DNA of 64,000 nt, taken from Bacteroidota bacterium. Lineage in GTDB: Bacteria > Bacteroidota > Bacteroidia > B-17B0 > Aurantibacillaceae. Below are positions 6,783-15,104 of this stretch, piece after piece. The stretch covers positions 186,001 through 250,000 of the forward strand of contig JAFLBH010000003.1 of NCBI GenBank assembly GCA_017303905.1, given 5' to 3'. The position numbers were made by a program, and so were the translations under genes. Each line of letters opens with the position of its first letter. Positions within the stretch are counted from its first letter, which is position 1. A model generated the notes under the pieces. That model made no database searches. It saw only the letters and a list, made by a program, of their open reading frames with translations, and was not told the origin of the DNA.

Positions 6783-8369
6783 ATGAATCAAGATAATCAA
6801 AATAAAACCCGCAAACGTATTGTTACTACCACCACAGGTGTACCCGTATCTGAAATAGGAAAACTGCAACCACAGGCTGTTGAATTGGAAGAAGCTGTAT
6901 TAGGTGCGATGCTATTGGAAAAAGAAGCATTGAGTACTGTGATTGATATTCTTTCACCCGAAAGTTTTTACAAAGAACAAAACGGAAAAGTATTTGCTGC
7001 CATCGTTAATTTATTTAACCGCTCCGAACCGGTAGATATCTTAACTGTTACACAAGAATTAAAACGCACCGGCGAACTGGAATTTGTTGGTGGTTCTTAT
7101 TATGTTTCTTCACTTACCAATCGAATTGCTTCCTCGGCGAACATCGAATTTCACGCGCGTATTGTTGCACAAAAATATTTACAACGCGAGTTAATCCGCA
7201 TTGGTACCGAAACCATTAAAACTGCTTACGAAGACAGTACCGACGTATTTGAATTATTAGATAACACAACTAAAAATATTTTTGAAATTCTCGACTCAAA
7301 CGTGCGTAAACAGCACGATAAAATGAGTACGTTAATTGCAAAAGCTATTGATGAAATTGAAGCGGCCGCCAACCAAACCGATGGTTTATTAGGTGTACCT
7401 TCCGGCTTTACCGCTCTCGATCGTATTACCGGCGGGTGGCAACGTTCCGACTTATTAATTCTCGCAGCTCGTCCCGGTATGGGTAAAACCGCCTTTGTTG
7501 TTACCATGGCGAAAAATGCGGCTGTAGAGTTTAATAAACCTGTTGCCATATTCTCTCTCGAGATGTCATCCATTCAGTTAGTAAAGCGTTTAATTTCGAG
7601 TGAAACTGAATTAGCACAGGATAAAATCCTGAAAGGGAATTTGGAGAATCACGAGTTTGTTCAGTTAAATGAACGCATTAAAAAATTAGCGACAGCTCCA
7701 CTTTTTATTGATGACACCCCTGCTCTTTCTATTTTTGAATTGCGCGCGAAGGCTCGTCGTTTAAAAGAAAATCAGAAAATTGAATTAATCATCATTGACT
7801 ACCTTCAGTTAATGAGTGGCGGTCCGGATGGAAAAGGAAACCGCGAACAAGAAATCAGTACGATCTCCCGCGGGTTAAAAAGTTTGGCTAAGGAGTTAGA
7901 AATTCCAATCATCGCTCTTTCTCAGTTGAGTCGTCAGGTAGAAAATCGTCCCGGCGGAAGTAAACGTCCTCAACTAAGTGACCTTCGTGAATCCGGAGCT
8001 ATTGAGCAAGATGCGGATATGGTAATGTTTATTTATCGTCCGGAATACTACGGACTAGAAGTGGATGAAAACAATGAACCTACCCGCGGCCGTGCCGAAG
8101 TTATCATTGCTAAAAACCGTCACGGCGCGCTTGAAACTGTTAAACTTCGTTTCATCGGACAATACGCTAAGTTTGCTGATTTGGATTATAACGAAGGTCA
8201 GGACACATTTTATCAGGGAGCAAGTAACAAACCGTTAGAACAAAACAATGATTTTTTAAGTAATAGTCCTACCAAAACCGTTCAATCCAAAAACTGGGAT
8301 AATATTGAAGAAGGAAACAGCGATATTATTAAACGTAACGACATTGAAGACATTAACGACGCATTTTAA
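6783..8369 (+). CDS. dnaB: Replicative DNA helicase DnaB
   Basis: DnaB is the hexameric 5'-3' helicase that unwinds DNA at the replication fork and recruits primase. The 528-residue protein shows the N-terminal DnaB domain (LPPQ-type start EIGKLQPQAVELEEAVLGAM), the linker, and the RecA-like ATPase with Walker A RPGMGKTA (about residues 230-237), Walker B LIIIDYLQLM, and the SQLSRQVENR / SDLRESGAIEQDAD motifs. A Bacteroidota-type acidic tail follows. The frame is open to a TTG at 6765, but that lies within a -7-like box (CACATTTG, 6760-6767), so ATG 6783 is the better start. No intein is visible. The downstream barrel gene begins 3 bp after the stop. Confidence 0.97.
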   Translation: MNQDNQNKTRKRIVTTTTGVPVSEIGKLQPQAVELEEAVLGAMLLEKEALSTVIDILSPESFYKEQNGKVFAAIVNLFNRSEPVDILTVTQELKRTGELEFVGGSYYVSSLTNRIASSANIEFHARIVAQKYLQRELIRIGTETIKTAYEDSTDVFELLDNTTKNIFEILDSNVRKQHDKMSTLIAKAIDEIEAAANQTDGLLGVPSGFTALDRITGGWQRSDLLILAARPGMGKTAFVVTMAKNAAVEFNKPVAIFSLEMSSIQLVKRLISSETELAQDKILKGNLENHEFVQLNERIKKLATAPLFIDDTPALSIFELRAKARRLKENQKIELIIIDYLQLMSGGPDGKGNREQEISTISRGLKSLAKELEIPIIALSQLSRQVENRPGGSKRPQLSDLRESGAIEQDADMVMFIYRPEYYGLEVDENNEPTRGRAEVIIAKNRHGALETVKLRFIGQYAKFADLDYNEGQDTFYQGASNKPLEQNNDFLSNSPTKTVQSKNWDNIEEGNSDIIKRNDIEDINDAF

Positions 8370-8372
8370 GCT

Positions 8373-9053
8373 ATGAAAAAGATTTTTTTAACCCTTATCG
8401 CATCAGTAATTTATTTATTAAGTTTTTCTCAATCCTTTCACAAAAACGCTTTGGTATTTGATGCTAAATTGGGAATTGACATTTATAACACAAAATATTA
8501 TTATCAATTAAAAAGTACCGGACAAGATACAACAACAGAAGATAAAGCCGGAAATCGTAATTTTTCATTTGGACTTGAATATGGAATCTTAGACCGATTA
8601 GGCGTAGGTGTACGCGCAAAGTTCAATCGTTACTTTGCGGAAGCGGATAAAACTACAGGAAAAGAACCTTATCATACTTCTTTGGATTATATGGCAACCG
8701 TAAATTTTCATGCTGTCAAAAATAAAGTATTAGATTTAGCACTTGGATTCAATATTGGCGGTTCTAAACTAAATCTTGTATTCAATGATATTTCGGAAAC
8801 TGAGGTATACGGGAGCGGACTTTACTTCGATTTACATCTAACCCCAAAAATTTATATTAAACGTTTTGCATTTCAATTCGACTTGGGTATGCCATTTGTG
8901 AAGTACAACAATTTAACAACCAATTACGTTAATTTTAATAATGAAGTACTTGCTAAATGGTCGGGATTAGGCTATAACTTTGGCTTAGGTGTTGCTTTCC
9001 GCTTTTTAAGTCCGAAAGAAAGCGCTTCTTCCAATACAAAAACCACCAATTAA
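8373..9053 (+). CDS. Small outer-membrane beta-barrel protein
   Basis: The 226-residue protein opens with a signal peptide (MKKIFLTLIASVIYLLSFSQ) and continues with amphipathic beta-strands of the small OmpW/OprF-like barrel type: GLEYGILDRLGVGVRAKFNRY, AVKNKVLDLALGFNIGG, FDLHLTPKIYIKRF and a last strand GLGVAFRFL. A short Ser/Thr/Asn tail follows. Barrels of this length usually have eight strands. It starts 3 bp downstream of dnaB and may be read from the same message, but a functional link to replication is unlikely. The function is unknown; the class assignment rests on the signal peptide and strand pattern. Confidence 0.7.
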   Translation: MKKIFLTLIASVIYLLSFSQSFHKNALVFDAKLGIDIYNTKYYYQLKSTGQDTTTEDKAGNRNFSFGLEYGILDRLGVGVRAKFNRYFAEADKTTGKEPYHTSLDYMATVNFHAVKNKVLDLALGFNIGGSKLNLVFNDISETEVYGSGLYFDLHLTPKIYIKRFAFQFDLGMPFVKYNNLTTNYVNFNNEVLAKWSGLGYNFGLGVAFRFLSPKESASSNTKTTN

Positions 9054-9081
9054 GGCGTTTTTTTATCAGACCTCAATTTTG

Positions 9082-9089
9082 TATCTTTG
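9082..9089 (+). promoter_or_regulatory. -7 promoter element for rocD
   Basis: TATCTTTG matches TAnnTTTG, with a T-tract (9058-9064) in the -33 position at about 18 bp. The predicted start of transcription falls about 10-14 nt before the ATG at 9107. Confidence 0.5.
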
Positions 9090-9106
9090 TATAAATAGTT
9101 TTTCAA

Positions 9107-10342
9107 ATGATTACCGAGATGCAAACCACAACAAAAGGCCAATATTTAATTGATTTAGAAGATAAACACGGAGCACACAACTACCATCCTTTACCGGTAG
9201 TTTTGGAGCGTGGCGAAGGTGTTTTTGTTTGGGATACAGAAGGGAAAAAATATTACGATTTTCTGGCAGCATACAGTGCCGTAAATCAGGGGCATTGTCA
9301 CCCAAAAATAATTAACACGTTAACCGAGCAGGCTAAAAAATTAACTTTAACCTCTCGCGCTTTTTACAATAATGTTTTAGGAGAATACGAAAAATTCATC
9401 ACCGAATTTTTTGGTTACGACAAAGTATTACCAATGAATACAGGTGCTGAAGGTGTGGAAACGGCGATTAAACTCGCGCGTAAGTGGGGTTACGAAAAGA
9501 AAAAAGTAAGTGAGAATGCTGCAAAAATTATTGTGTGCGAAGGTAACTTTCACGGACGCACCATTAGTATCATTTCAGCCAGCACCGACCCGGATTCCTA
9601 TGGAAATTTTGGTCCGTATACACCTGGGATAGTAAAAATACCTTACAACAACACATCCGCACTAGCAGAAGCACTAAAAGACAATAACGTTGTTGGTTTT
9701 TTAGTAGAACCAATACAAGGTGAAGCCGGTGTTAATGTTCCGGATGAAGGTTATTTAAAAACCAGCTATGAAATGTGTAAAGCCGCTAATGTTTTATTCA
9801 TAGCCGATGAAGTACAAACCGGCATTGCCCGTACCGGTAAAATGTTAGCCTGCGATCATGAAAATGTAAGGCCCGACGTTTTAATATTGGGAAAAGCTTT
9901 AAGCGGCGGTGTTTATCCTGTTTCAGCAGTATTGGCTGATAATGACGTAATGTTGTGTATTAAACCCGGACAACACGGTTCTACCTACGGCGGAAACCCA
10001 CTGGGATGCAAAGTGGCCATTGCTGCCATGCAAGTAGTAAAAGATGAAAAGTTGGCTGAGAACTCACAAGAGTTAGGAGAGATTTTAAGAAAAGAACTAC
10101 GGGCCATTAAATCCGATTTAATTACCTTAGTTCGTGGTAAAGGACTCTTTAACGCTATTATTATTAAGGAAAAAAATGGTAAAACCGCTTGGGATGTTTG
10201 TTTGAAACTGGCAGAAAATGGCCTATTAGCCAAGCCAACTCATGGCGACATTATTCGCTTTGCACCGCCTCTTGTTATTACCAAAGAGCAAATTTTGGAT
10301 TGCGCACGTATTATCCGCGAAACCATAGAGAACTTTAAATAA
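9107..10342 (+). CDS. rocD: Ornithine aminotransferase
   Basis: This PLP enzyme moves the delta-amino group of ornithine to 2-oxoglutarate, giving glutamate semialdehyde, and links arginine, proline and glutamate metabolism. The 411-residue sequence fits the ornithine-oxo-acid transaminase family along its whole length: [41 protein letters not shown], the PLP-stacking [21 protein letters not shown] (Asp234) and the Schiff-base lysine in [10 protein letters not shown] (Lys263). The family is close to acetylornithine and other class III transaminases, but the [21 protein letters not shown] segment is typical of ornithine aminotransferases. The start may be 9107 or the second ATG at 9119. It has its own promoter and seems monocistronic. 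Confidence 0.93.
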   Translation: MITEMQTTTKGQYLIDLEDKHGAHNYHPLPVVLERGEGVFVWDTEGKKYYDFLAAYSAVNQGHCHPKIINTLTEQAKKLTLTSRAFYNNVLGEYEKFITEFFGYDKVLPMNTGAEGVETAIKLARKWGYEKKKVSENAAKIIVCEGNFHGRTISIISASTDPDSYGNFGPYTPGIVKIPYNNTSALAEALKDNNVVGFLVEPIQGEAGVNVPDEGYLKTSYEMCKAANVLFIADEVQTGIARTGKMLACDHENVRPDVLILGKALSGGVYPVSAVLADNDVMLCIKPGQHGSTYGGNPLGCKVAIAAMQVVKDEKLAENSQELGEILRKELRAIKSDLITLVRGKGLFNAIIIKEKNGKTAWDVCLKLAENGLLAKPTHGDIIRFAPPLVITKEQILDCARIIRETIENFK

Positions 10343-10383
10343 CTTAATTTTTAGTTAAGAATTGTAAATAAGACTAAAATCAT

Positions 10384-10413
10384 TTTGGTAATTCGCATAT
10401 TACTGTATTTTTG
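10384..10413 (+). promoter_or_regulatory. Promoter for the small acidic protein
   Basis: TTTG (10384-10387), an 18-bp spacer and TATTTTTG (10406-10413) match the Bacteroidota consensus exactly. The TTG start codon at 10419 lies just five bases after the -7 box, predicting a leaderless message. Confidence 0.6.
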
Positions 10414-10418
10414 TCCGG

Positions 10419-10739
10419 TTGAAACTCTTTAATCACATATTTTGTTTCCTTTTTATTTCGGTAATGGTATTTACCGTTTTCCAATACATTCCATTGATTG
10501 AAGAAGAAAATTCTGTACATTCAGAACTCTGTAAAAAGGGCAAAGAAAGTAAAGAGTCGGAAAGCGGTAATGAAGGAGGAGAGGAAAAAGATTCAGACGA
10601 AGATTGCTCTGATTTTTTGATTGTCTCAGAGCCACTTTTCCATTTAAACAACCTTTTCTCTGTAAAAATTCAACAATCTGAGCAGCTCAAGCTCAGTACT
10701 TATTACTCCGAAATCACCACCCCTCCTCCACAGGCATAA
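10419..10739 (+). CDS. Small acidic membrane-anchored or exported protein, unknown
   Basis: The 106-residue product starts at TTG, which is supported because the hydrophobic segment (LFNHIFCFLFISVMVFTVFQ, residues 3-22) begins at once. It is followed by a strongly charged linker (KKGKESKESESGNEGGEEKD at about 41-60) framed by two cysteines (about residues 39 and 63), and a C-terminus ending TTPPPQA. The charged linker may be disordered, and the cysteines could pair in the periplasm. It sits just upstream of carbonic anhydrase and SulP genes on the same strand, so a role with that module is possible but unproven. I do not recognise the family. Confidence 0.5.
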   Translation: MKLFNHIFCFLFISVMVFTVFQYIPLIEEENSVHSELCKKGKESKESESGNEGGEEKDSDEDCSDFLIVSEPLFHLNNLFSVKIQQSEQLKLSTYYSEITTPPPQA

Positions 10740-10813
10740 TAGTTTATCTCTTTTTAAACTATTAAATCAATTTTATGAACCGAAGCATTATTGTGCTTCC
10801 AAAAAAATCAATT

Positions 10814-11464
10814 ATGCCTGAATTGTATAAGCAAATATTTGAAAACAATAAAAAGTGGGTTGAAGAAACCAAAAAGAACAATCCTAAATTTTTTGACGAA
10901 CTAGCTAACGGACAAAAACCTCCCATTTTATGGATTGGCTGTTCGGATAGTCGTGTTCCTGCCAATGAAATTACCGGCACCAAACCCGGAGAGATTTTTG
11001 TACACCGTAACATTGCTAACATGGTAGTGCATTCAGATATGAATATGCTGAGTGTTTTAGACTACGCCGTAAATGTTTTAAATGTAACACACGTTATTGT
11101 GTGCGGACATTACGGCTGTGGCGGTGTGATAACGGCCATGGGCAATAAACAAGTTGGAATTATTGACAACTGGTTACGTCACATCAAGGATGTTTACCGC
11201 TTACATTTTAACGAGCTTGAGGCAATTAAAGACCCAAAAGCAAGAGCCGACCGCTTTGTTGAATTAAACGTAATCGAACAAGTATTAGATTTATCTAAAA
11301 CTTCCATTGTACAAAATGCCTGGAGAAGCGGACAGAAACTATTTTTACACGGATTAGTGTATGATATCGCGAATGGCTATTTGAAGGATTTAGATGTAAC
11401 CATGGATGATCCTGATAAATTACCAAGCTATTACTTACTCGATCAAGTTGCCGTAGTTAAATAA
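10814..11464 (+). CDS. can: Beta-class carbonic anhydrase
   Basis: The enzyme interconverts CO2 and bicarbonate. The beta-class zinc site is complete: CSDSR (Cys, with the Asp-Arg dyad) and HYGCGG supplying His and Cys; also typical are EIFVHRNIANMV, SVLDYAVNVLNVTHVIVCGH and NVIEQVLDLSKTSIVQNAW. The ATG at 10814 (MPELYKQIFENNKKWV) matches the usual family N-terminus and gives 216 residues, close to the roughly 220 of the family; an in-frame ATG at 10775 would add 13 residues. The SulP transporter follows after 10 bp, a well-known pairing in which the transporter moves bicarbonate and the anhydrase equilibrates it. Confidence 0.95.
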   Translation: MPELYKQIFENNKKWVEETKKNNPKFFDELANGQKPPILWIGCSDSRVPANEITGTKPGEIFVHRNIANMVVHSDMNMLSVLDYAVNVLNVTHVIVCGHYGCGGVITAMGNKQVGIIDNWLRHIKDVYRLHFNELEAIKDPKARADRFVELNVIEQVLDLSKTSIVQNAWRSGQKLFLHGLVYDIANGYLKDLDVTMDDPDKLPSYYLLDQVAVVK

Positions 11465-11474
11465 AATATACAAT

Positions 11475-13052
11475 ATGACCAATAACAAATCATCCTTTCT
11501 TGAAAATTTTAAAAATGATGGTCCTGCCGGATTAGTAGTTTATTTGGTAGCATTGCCTCTTTGCCTAGGTGTAGCATTAGCCTCCACCGGACGACCTGAC
11601 TTATTATTCTCCGGTATCATTGCAGGATTTATAGGAGGGATTGTTGTTGGGTTATTTAGCGGTTCACCTTTAGGTGTATCAGGACCTGCTGCCGGTTTAG
11701 TTGTAATTGTTCTTACTGCTTTAAAAACACTTGGCAGTTTCGAGGCTTTGCTTCTTGCCGTTGTTATGGCAGGAATATTACAACTCATTGCCGGATTTTT
11801 AAAAGCAGGTGTCATTGGGTATTACTTTCCTTCATCGGTTATCAAAGGAATGTTAGCAGCCATTGGTATTACGCTTATACTAAAGGAAATTCCACATGCT
11901 GTAGGTTACGATAAAGATTTCATGGGTGATGAAGGTTTAATTCAAGCTGATGGCCATAATACATTTACTGAAATCTATTATGCGTTAAAGTATAACAGCG
12001 TTGGCGCCATCATTATTTGCGCCATTTCCATTGGTTTACTTTTACTTTTTGATATGCCTTTTATGAAAAAAGTAAAACTGTTTAAATTTTTGCCGGGTGC
12101 TTTATTTGTAGTTCTCAGTGGAATTTTAATCAATTACCTTTTCATGCAATTTGCCCCACATTTAGTTTTAAGCGGAGAACATGTGGTGCAATTACCTGTT
12201 GCAAATTCGGCCGAAGAATTCATTAGTTTCTTTAAGTTCCCTGATTTTTCCGCCTTATCGAATCCGCAAGTATATGTTGTAGCTGTAACTATTGCCATTG
12301 TGGCAAGTTTAGAAACTTTACTTTGTGTTGAAGCCACCGATAAACTCGATCCTTATAAGCGAACAACTCCTACTAATACCGAATTAAAAGCGCAAGGCCT
12401 CGGTAATATAGCTTCCGGATTAATAGGTGGTTTACCAATTACACAAGTAATTGTAAGAAGCTCAGCTAATATAGGTGCCGGCGGGAAAACCAAAATAGCC
12501 ACAATTACCCATGGTGCTATTTTGTTATTATCTGCCTTACTTATTCCACGCTTTTTAAATTTGATTCCCTTAGCGAGTTTAGCCGCCATTTTATTAATGG
12601 TAGGTTATAAACTCTCTAAAGTTTCGCTTTATAAATCCATGTTCAAATTGGGATATGAGCAGTTTTTACCTTTCATCATTACGATTATTGCCATTCTGGC
12701 TTCCGATTTATTAAAAGGAATTGGTGTGGGCATGGTATTTGCTATTTACTTTATTCTACGGAAAAACTACAAAAACTCGTATCACATTAAAAAAACAAAT
12801 ACCGGTGAAGAAGAAACTGTAACTATTACGCTCTCTGAAGAAATGACCTTTCTCAATAAAGCAAGCATACAGGAAACACTAAATCACTTACCTCCTAATT
12901 GTAAGGTTATTATTGATGGTGCTAAGTCTACTAATATCGATTATGATGTTTTAGAGATTATTCAGGATTTTAAACTCTATAATTCTAAGCTTAAAAACAT
13001 TACTGTGGAAACAATCAACATTCCTGAAGTCAGCCTTTCAGGAGGCCACTAA
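11475..13052 (+). CDS. SulP-family anion transporter (probable bicarbonate transporter)
   Basis: This is a 525-residue inner-membrane protein with about 10-14 predicted membrane segments. SulP hallmarks include GPAGLVVYLVALPLCLGVALASTG at the N-terminus, SGPAAGLVVIVLTAL, and the anion-pocket region with ETLLCVEATDKLDPYKRTTPTNTELKAQGLGNI plus GGLPITQVIVRSSANIGAGGKTK. The C-terminal cytoplasmic part (about 435-525) looks like a short STAS-type domain (VTITLSEEMTFLNKASIQETL..). The 10-bp gap to carbonic anhydrase makes bicarbonate the likeliest substrate, driven by sodium or protons; sulfate cannot be excluded. The gene ends in a good rho-independent terminator. Confidence 0.92.
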   Translation: MTNNKSSFLENFKNDGPAGLVVYLVALPLCLGVALASTGRPDLLFSGIIAGFIGGIVVGLFSGSPLGVSGPAAGLVVIVLTALKTLGSFEALLLAVVMAGILQLIAGFLKAGVIGYYFPSSVIKGMLAAIGITLILKEIPHAVGYDKDFMGDEGLIQADGHNTFTEIYYALKYNSVGAIIICAISIGLLLLFDMPFMKKVKLFKFLPGALFVVLSGILINYLFMQFAPHLVLSGEHVVQLPVANSAEEFISFFKFPDFSALSNPQVYVVAVTIAIVASLETLLCVEATDKLDPYKRTTPTNTELKAQGLGNIASGLIGGLPITQVIVRSSANIGAGGKTKIATITHGAILLLSALLIPRFLNLIPLASLAAILLMVGYKLSKVSLYKSMFKLGYEQFLPFIITIIAILASDLLKGIGVGMVFAIYFILRKNYKNSYHIKKTNTGEEETVTITLSEEMTFLNKASIQETLNHLPPNCKVIIDGAKSTNIDYDVLEIIQDFKLYNSKLKNITVETINIPEVSLSGGH

Positions 13053-13058
13053 AAAACG

Positions 13059-13083
13059 AACCCGGTTTATTCCGGGTTTTTTT
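13059..13083 (+). terminator. Rho-independent terminator of the can-SulP operon
   Basis: A 7-bp stem AACCCGG (13059-13065) / CCGGGTT (13072-13078) with a 6-base loop runs into a T-tract ending at 13083. It begins 6 bp after the SulP stop codon. Confidence 0.85.
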
Positions 13084-13115
13084 ATAAATAGCTGTGAATA
13101 GTTAGATTCATTTTT

Positions 13116-13123
13116 TACATTTG
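13116..13123 (+). promoter_or_regulatory. -7 promoter element for the SDR gene
   Basis: TACATTTG matches TAnnTTTG and lies 17 bp before the ATG at 13141. A weak TGTG at 13093-13096 could be the -33 box with a 19-bp spacer. Confidence 0.5.
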
Positions 13124-13140
13124 ATAAAAGATTTAACAGA

Positions 13141-13911
13141 ATGAAAACAGCCTTAATTACCGGAAGTACCAGTGGCATTGGCTTAGGCATTGCCCGTGAA
13201 TTTGCAAAAACCAAACAGTATAATATTGTATTTAACGGATTAGAAGCAAACGGACAAGAAATTGCCGATAGTATCGGGAAAGAATTTGGTATTGGCGTTA
13301 TGTTCTCTAACGCCAATATGCTTAAACCGGAAGAACTTCGAAAAATGGTTGATGATGCCGTTGCTAAATTCGGGCGTATTGATGTTTTAATTAATAACGC
13401 AGGAATTCAGTTTGTATCGCCTATTGAAGATTTCCCGGAAGAAAAATGGAACGCCATTATAGGTATTAACTTAACTTCTGCTTTCCACCTCACAAAAGCG
13501 GTTTGGAAAGGAATGAAAGAACGAAAATTCGGCCGTATCATTAATATCGCATCAGCACACGGACTTGTAGCCTCTGAATTTAAAAGTGCTTACATTGCCA
13601 GCAAACACGGTATTGTAGGTTTCACAAAAACTATTGCCTTAGAGGGTGCTCCTTTTAATATTACAGCCAATGCAATTTGTCCGGGTTATGTAAAAACTCC
13701 GCTTGTAGAAAAACAAATTGCCGACCAAGCTAAAGCCCATAATTTATCGGAAGCTGAAGTGGTAAGTAAAGTAATGCTGTACAAACAAGCCGTTAAAGAT
13801 TTCGTTTCCCTAGAAACATTAGGTCAAACAGCATTGTTGTTAGCAGCCGATCACGCATCTACCATTACCGGTACAGCCATTCCTGTTGACGGAGGTTGGA
13901 ACGCGCAATAA
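13141..13911 (+). CDS. 3-hydroxybutyrate dehydrogenase (SDR family)
   Basis: The 256-residue protein is a classical short-chain dehydrogenase: TGSTSGIG nucleotide motif (residues 7-14), NNAG at 85-88, catalytic Ser138, Tyr151 and Lys155 (YIASK). It fits D-3-hydroxybutyrate dehydrogenases over its whole length, including NITANAICPGYVKTPLVEKQ, the helix IADQAKAHNLSEAEVVSKVML and the terminal GTAIPVDGGW. It oxidises 3-hydroxybutyrate to acetoacetate with NAD and would serve in ketone-body or polyhydroxybutyrate turnover. No phb genes are near. It has its own promoter after the strong SulP terminator. Confidence 0.9.
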   Translation: MKTALITGSTSGIGLGIAREFAKTKQYNIVFNGLEANGQEIADSIGKEFGIGVMFSNANMLKPEELRKMVDDAVAKFGRIDVLINNAGIQFVSPIEDFPEEKWNAIIGINLTSAFHLTKAVWKGMKERKFGRIINIASAHGLVASEFKSAYIASKHGIVGFTKTIALEGAPFNITANAICPGYVKTPLVEKQIADQAKAHNLSEAEVVSKVMLYKQAVKDFVSLETLGQTALLLAADHASTITGTAIPVDGGWNAQ

Positions 13912-13958
13912 GCTTTTTCACCTCGTAAAGAATTTGTAATTTTAAAATAAAAAGTACC

Positions 13959-14492
13959 GTGCAACCAAAAGTTATATTAGAAAAAAATCAGTTTGAAATA
14001 ACACTTCAACGTTTATGCCATCAATTAATTGAAGTGCATAGCGATTTTAAAGACTCTGTGATAATTGGATTGCAACCTCGCGGAACTTATTTAGCACATC
14101 GCATCACCGAAGAGCTCAAGAAAATTTTAAAAACTAAAAAAATTAATTGCGGTGATTTAGATATTACTTTTTACCGCGACGATTTCCGTAAAAAGGAATT
14201 AATTCCTAATCGCACCAACATCGATTTTATCATCGAAGATAAAAATGTGATTTTAGTGGATGATGTTTTATTTACCGGCCGTACAATTCGTGCCGGATTA
14301 GATGCTATGTTAGCATTTGGCAGACCAAATGATGTAGAACTATTAGTATTGGTAGACCGCCGATTTGCGCGTCACGTTCCAATACAGGCAAAATATGTAG
14401 GTTTAACCATCGACTCCATCGAAACTCAGAATGTAAAAGTAGAATGGAAAGAAACAGATGGCAAAGACAGAATCACTCTTTTAAGCAAATAA
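13959..14492 (+). CDS. pyrR: PyrR-type phosphoribosyltransferase / pyrimidine regulator
   Basis: PyrR binds pyrimidine-operon mRNA in some phyla and also has uracil phosphoribosyltransferase activity. The 177-residue protein carries the PRPP loop VILVDDVLFTGRTIRAGLDA (13-residue core at 97-109), GLQPRGTYLA, ITFYRDDFR and LVLVDRRFARHVPIQA, all typical of PyrR. The start is a GTG at 13959, which gives the normal family N-terminus. Its regulatory target here is unproven: pyrB lies 2.9 kb downstream on the same strand, separated by a DinB-like gene and an opposing gene, and I saw no obvious PyrR-binding hairpin before pyrB. The DinB-like gene follows 3 bp after the stop codon. Confidence 0.9.
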   Translation: MQPKVILEKNQFEITLQRLCHQLIEVHSDFKDSVIIGLQPRGTYLAHRITEELKKILKTKKINCGDLDITFYRDDFRKKELIPNRTNIDFIIEDKNVILVDDVLFTGRTIRAGLDAMLAFGRPNDVELLVLVDRRFARHVPIQAKYVGLTIDSIETQNVKVEWKETDGKDRITLLSK

Positions 14493-14495
14493 AAA

Positions 14496-15002
14496 ATGCG
14501 ACCGGCTAAAGGTACCTATCCTTCTTTTCTTGAATCTTATATTGCAAAAGCAAAGGGTAAAAATTTGCACGAAGCTCTCATTCACAGCACAGAGGAGTTA
14601 ATGGAAACATTAACTATGATTCCTGATGATAAGGGCGATTATGCTTATGCAGAAGGTAAATGGACCATTAAACAATTATTGATTCATATTTCGGATGCCG
14701 AGAGAATTTTTGCTTACAGATTATTACGATTCGCGCGGAACGATCAGCAACAACCTCTTCCCTTCGAAGAAGATGATTATGCAAAAACCTGTAATGCTGA
14801 TAAAAGAAGTTTAAGTTCTGTCATTGAAGAATTAATTGCCGTTAGAAATGCGACAGCTTCATTAATTGAAAGCTTACAACCTGAAGACTTTAATAAAGAA
14901 GGAAACACAGCGGCAGGAAAAACAACCGTGAACGCAGTAGGATTCTCTATTTGCGGACATTGCAATCACCACATCTCTGTGTTAAGAGAAAGATACCTTT
15001 GA
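14496..15002 (+). CDS. DinB-like putative metal-dependent hydrolase
   Basis: The 168-residue protein has the DinB/YfiT four-helix-bundle pattern: a first helix with HSTEELMETL, W-T-I-K-Q-L-L-I-H-I-S-D-A-E-R in the second helix (WTIKQLLIHISDAER), and a C-terminal CGHCNHHISVLRERYL. The three metal-ligand histidines expected for the family can be assigned to those helices. DinB-like proteins act as small thiol transferases or hydrolases, but the bacterial homologues in this position are uncharacterised; despite the name there is no polymerase activity. It is 3 bp after pyrR and probably in its operon. Specific function unknown. Confidence 0.8.
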   Translation: MRPAKGTYPSFLESYIAKAKGKNLHEALIHSTEELMETLTMIPDDKGDYAYAEGKWTIKQLLIHISDAERIFAYRLLRFARNDQQQPLPFEEDDYAKTCNADKRSLSSVIEELIAVRNATASLIESLQPEDFNKEGNTAAGKTTVNAVGFSICGHCNHHISVLRERYL

Positions 15003-15017
15003 TTTTTAGTATAAGCC

Positions 15018-15040
15018 TTGTAGGTTTGTGAGACCTTCAA
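15018..15040. repeat. Imperfect hairpin downstream of the DinB-like gene
   Basis: TTGTAGGT (15018-15025) and ACCTTCAA (15033-15040) pair at 7 of 8 positions around a 7-base loop. It lies between convergent genes and may act in 3'-end formation, although no T-tract follows. Confidence 0.4.
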
Positions 15041-15070
15041 ATGCGTCACAGTTAAAACACAAACATAATT

Positions 15071-15101
15071 CAGATTGCTTCACTGCGCTCGCAATGACGA
15101 T
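15071..15101. repeat. Interspersed palindromic element of the CATTGCGAG..GAAGCAATC type
   Basis: The minus strand reads TCGTCATTGCGAGCGCAGTG then AAGCAATCTG; its ends ATTGC (15074-15078) and GCAAT (15091-15095) pair as a stem. I recognise this as a short intergenic sequence that recurs in many unrelated bacterial genomes. Only one copy is in the window, and its origin and role are not known to me. Confidence 0.45.
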
Positions 15102-15104
15102 TAA

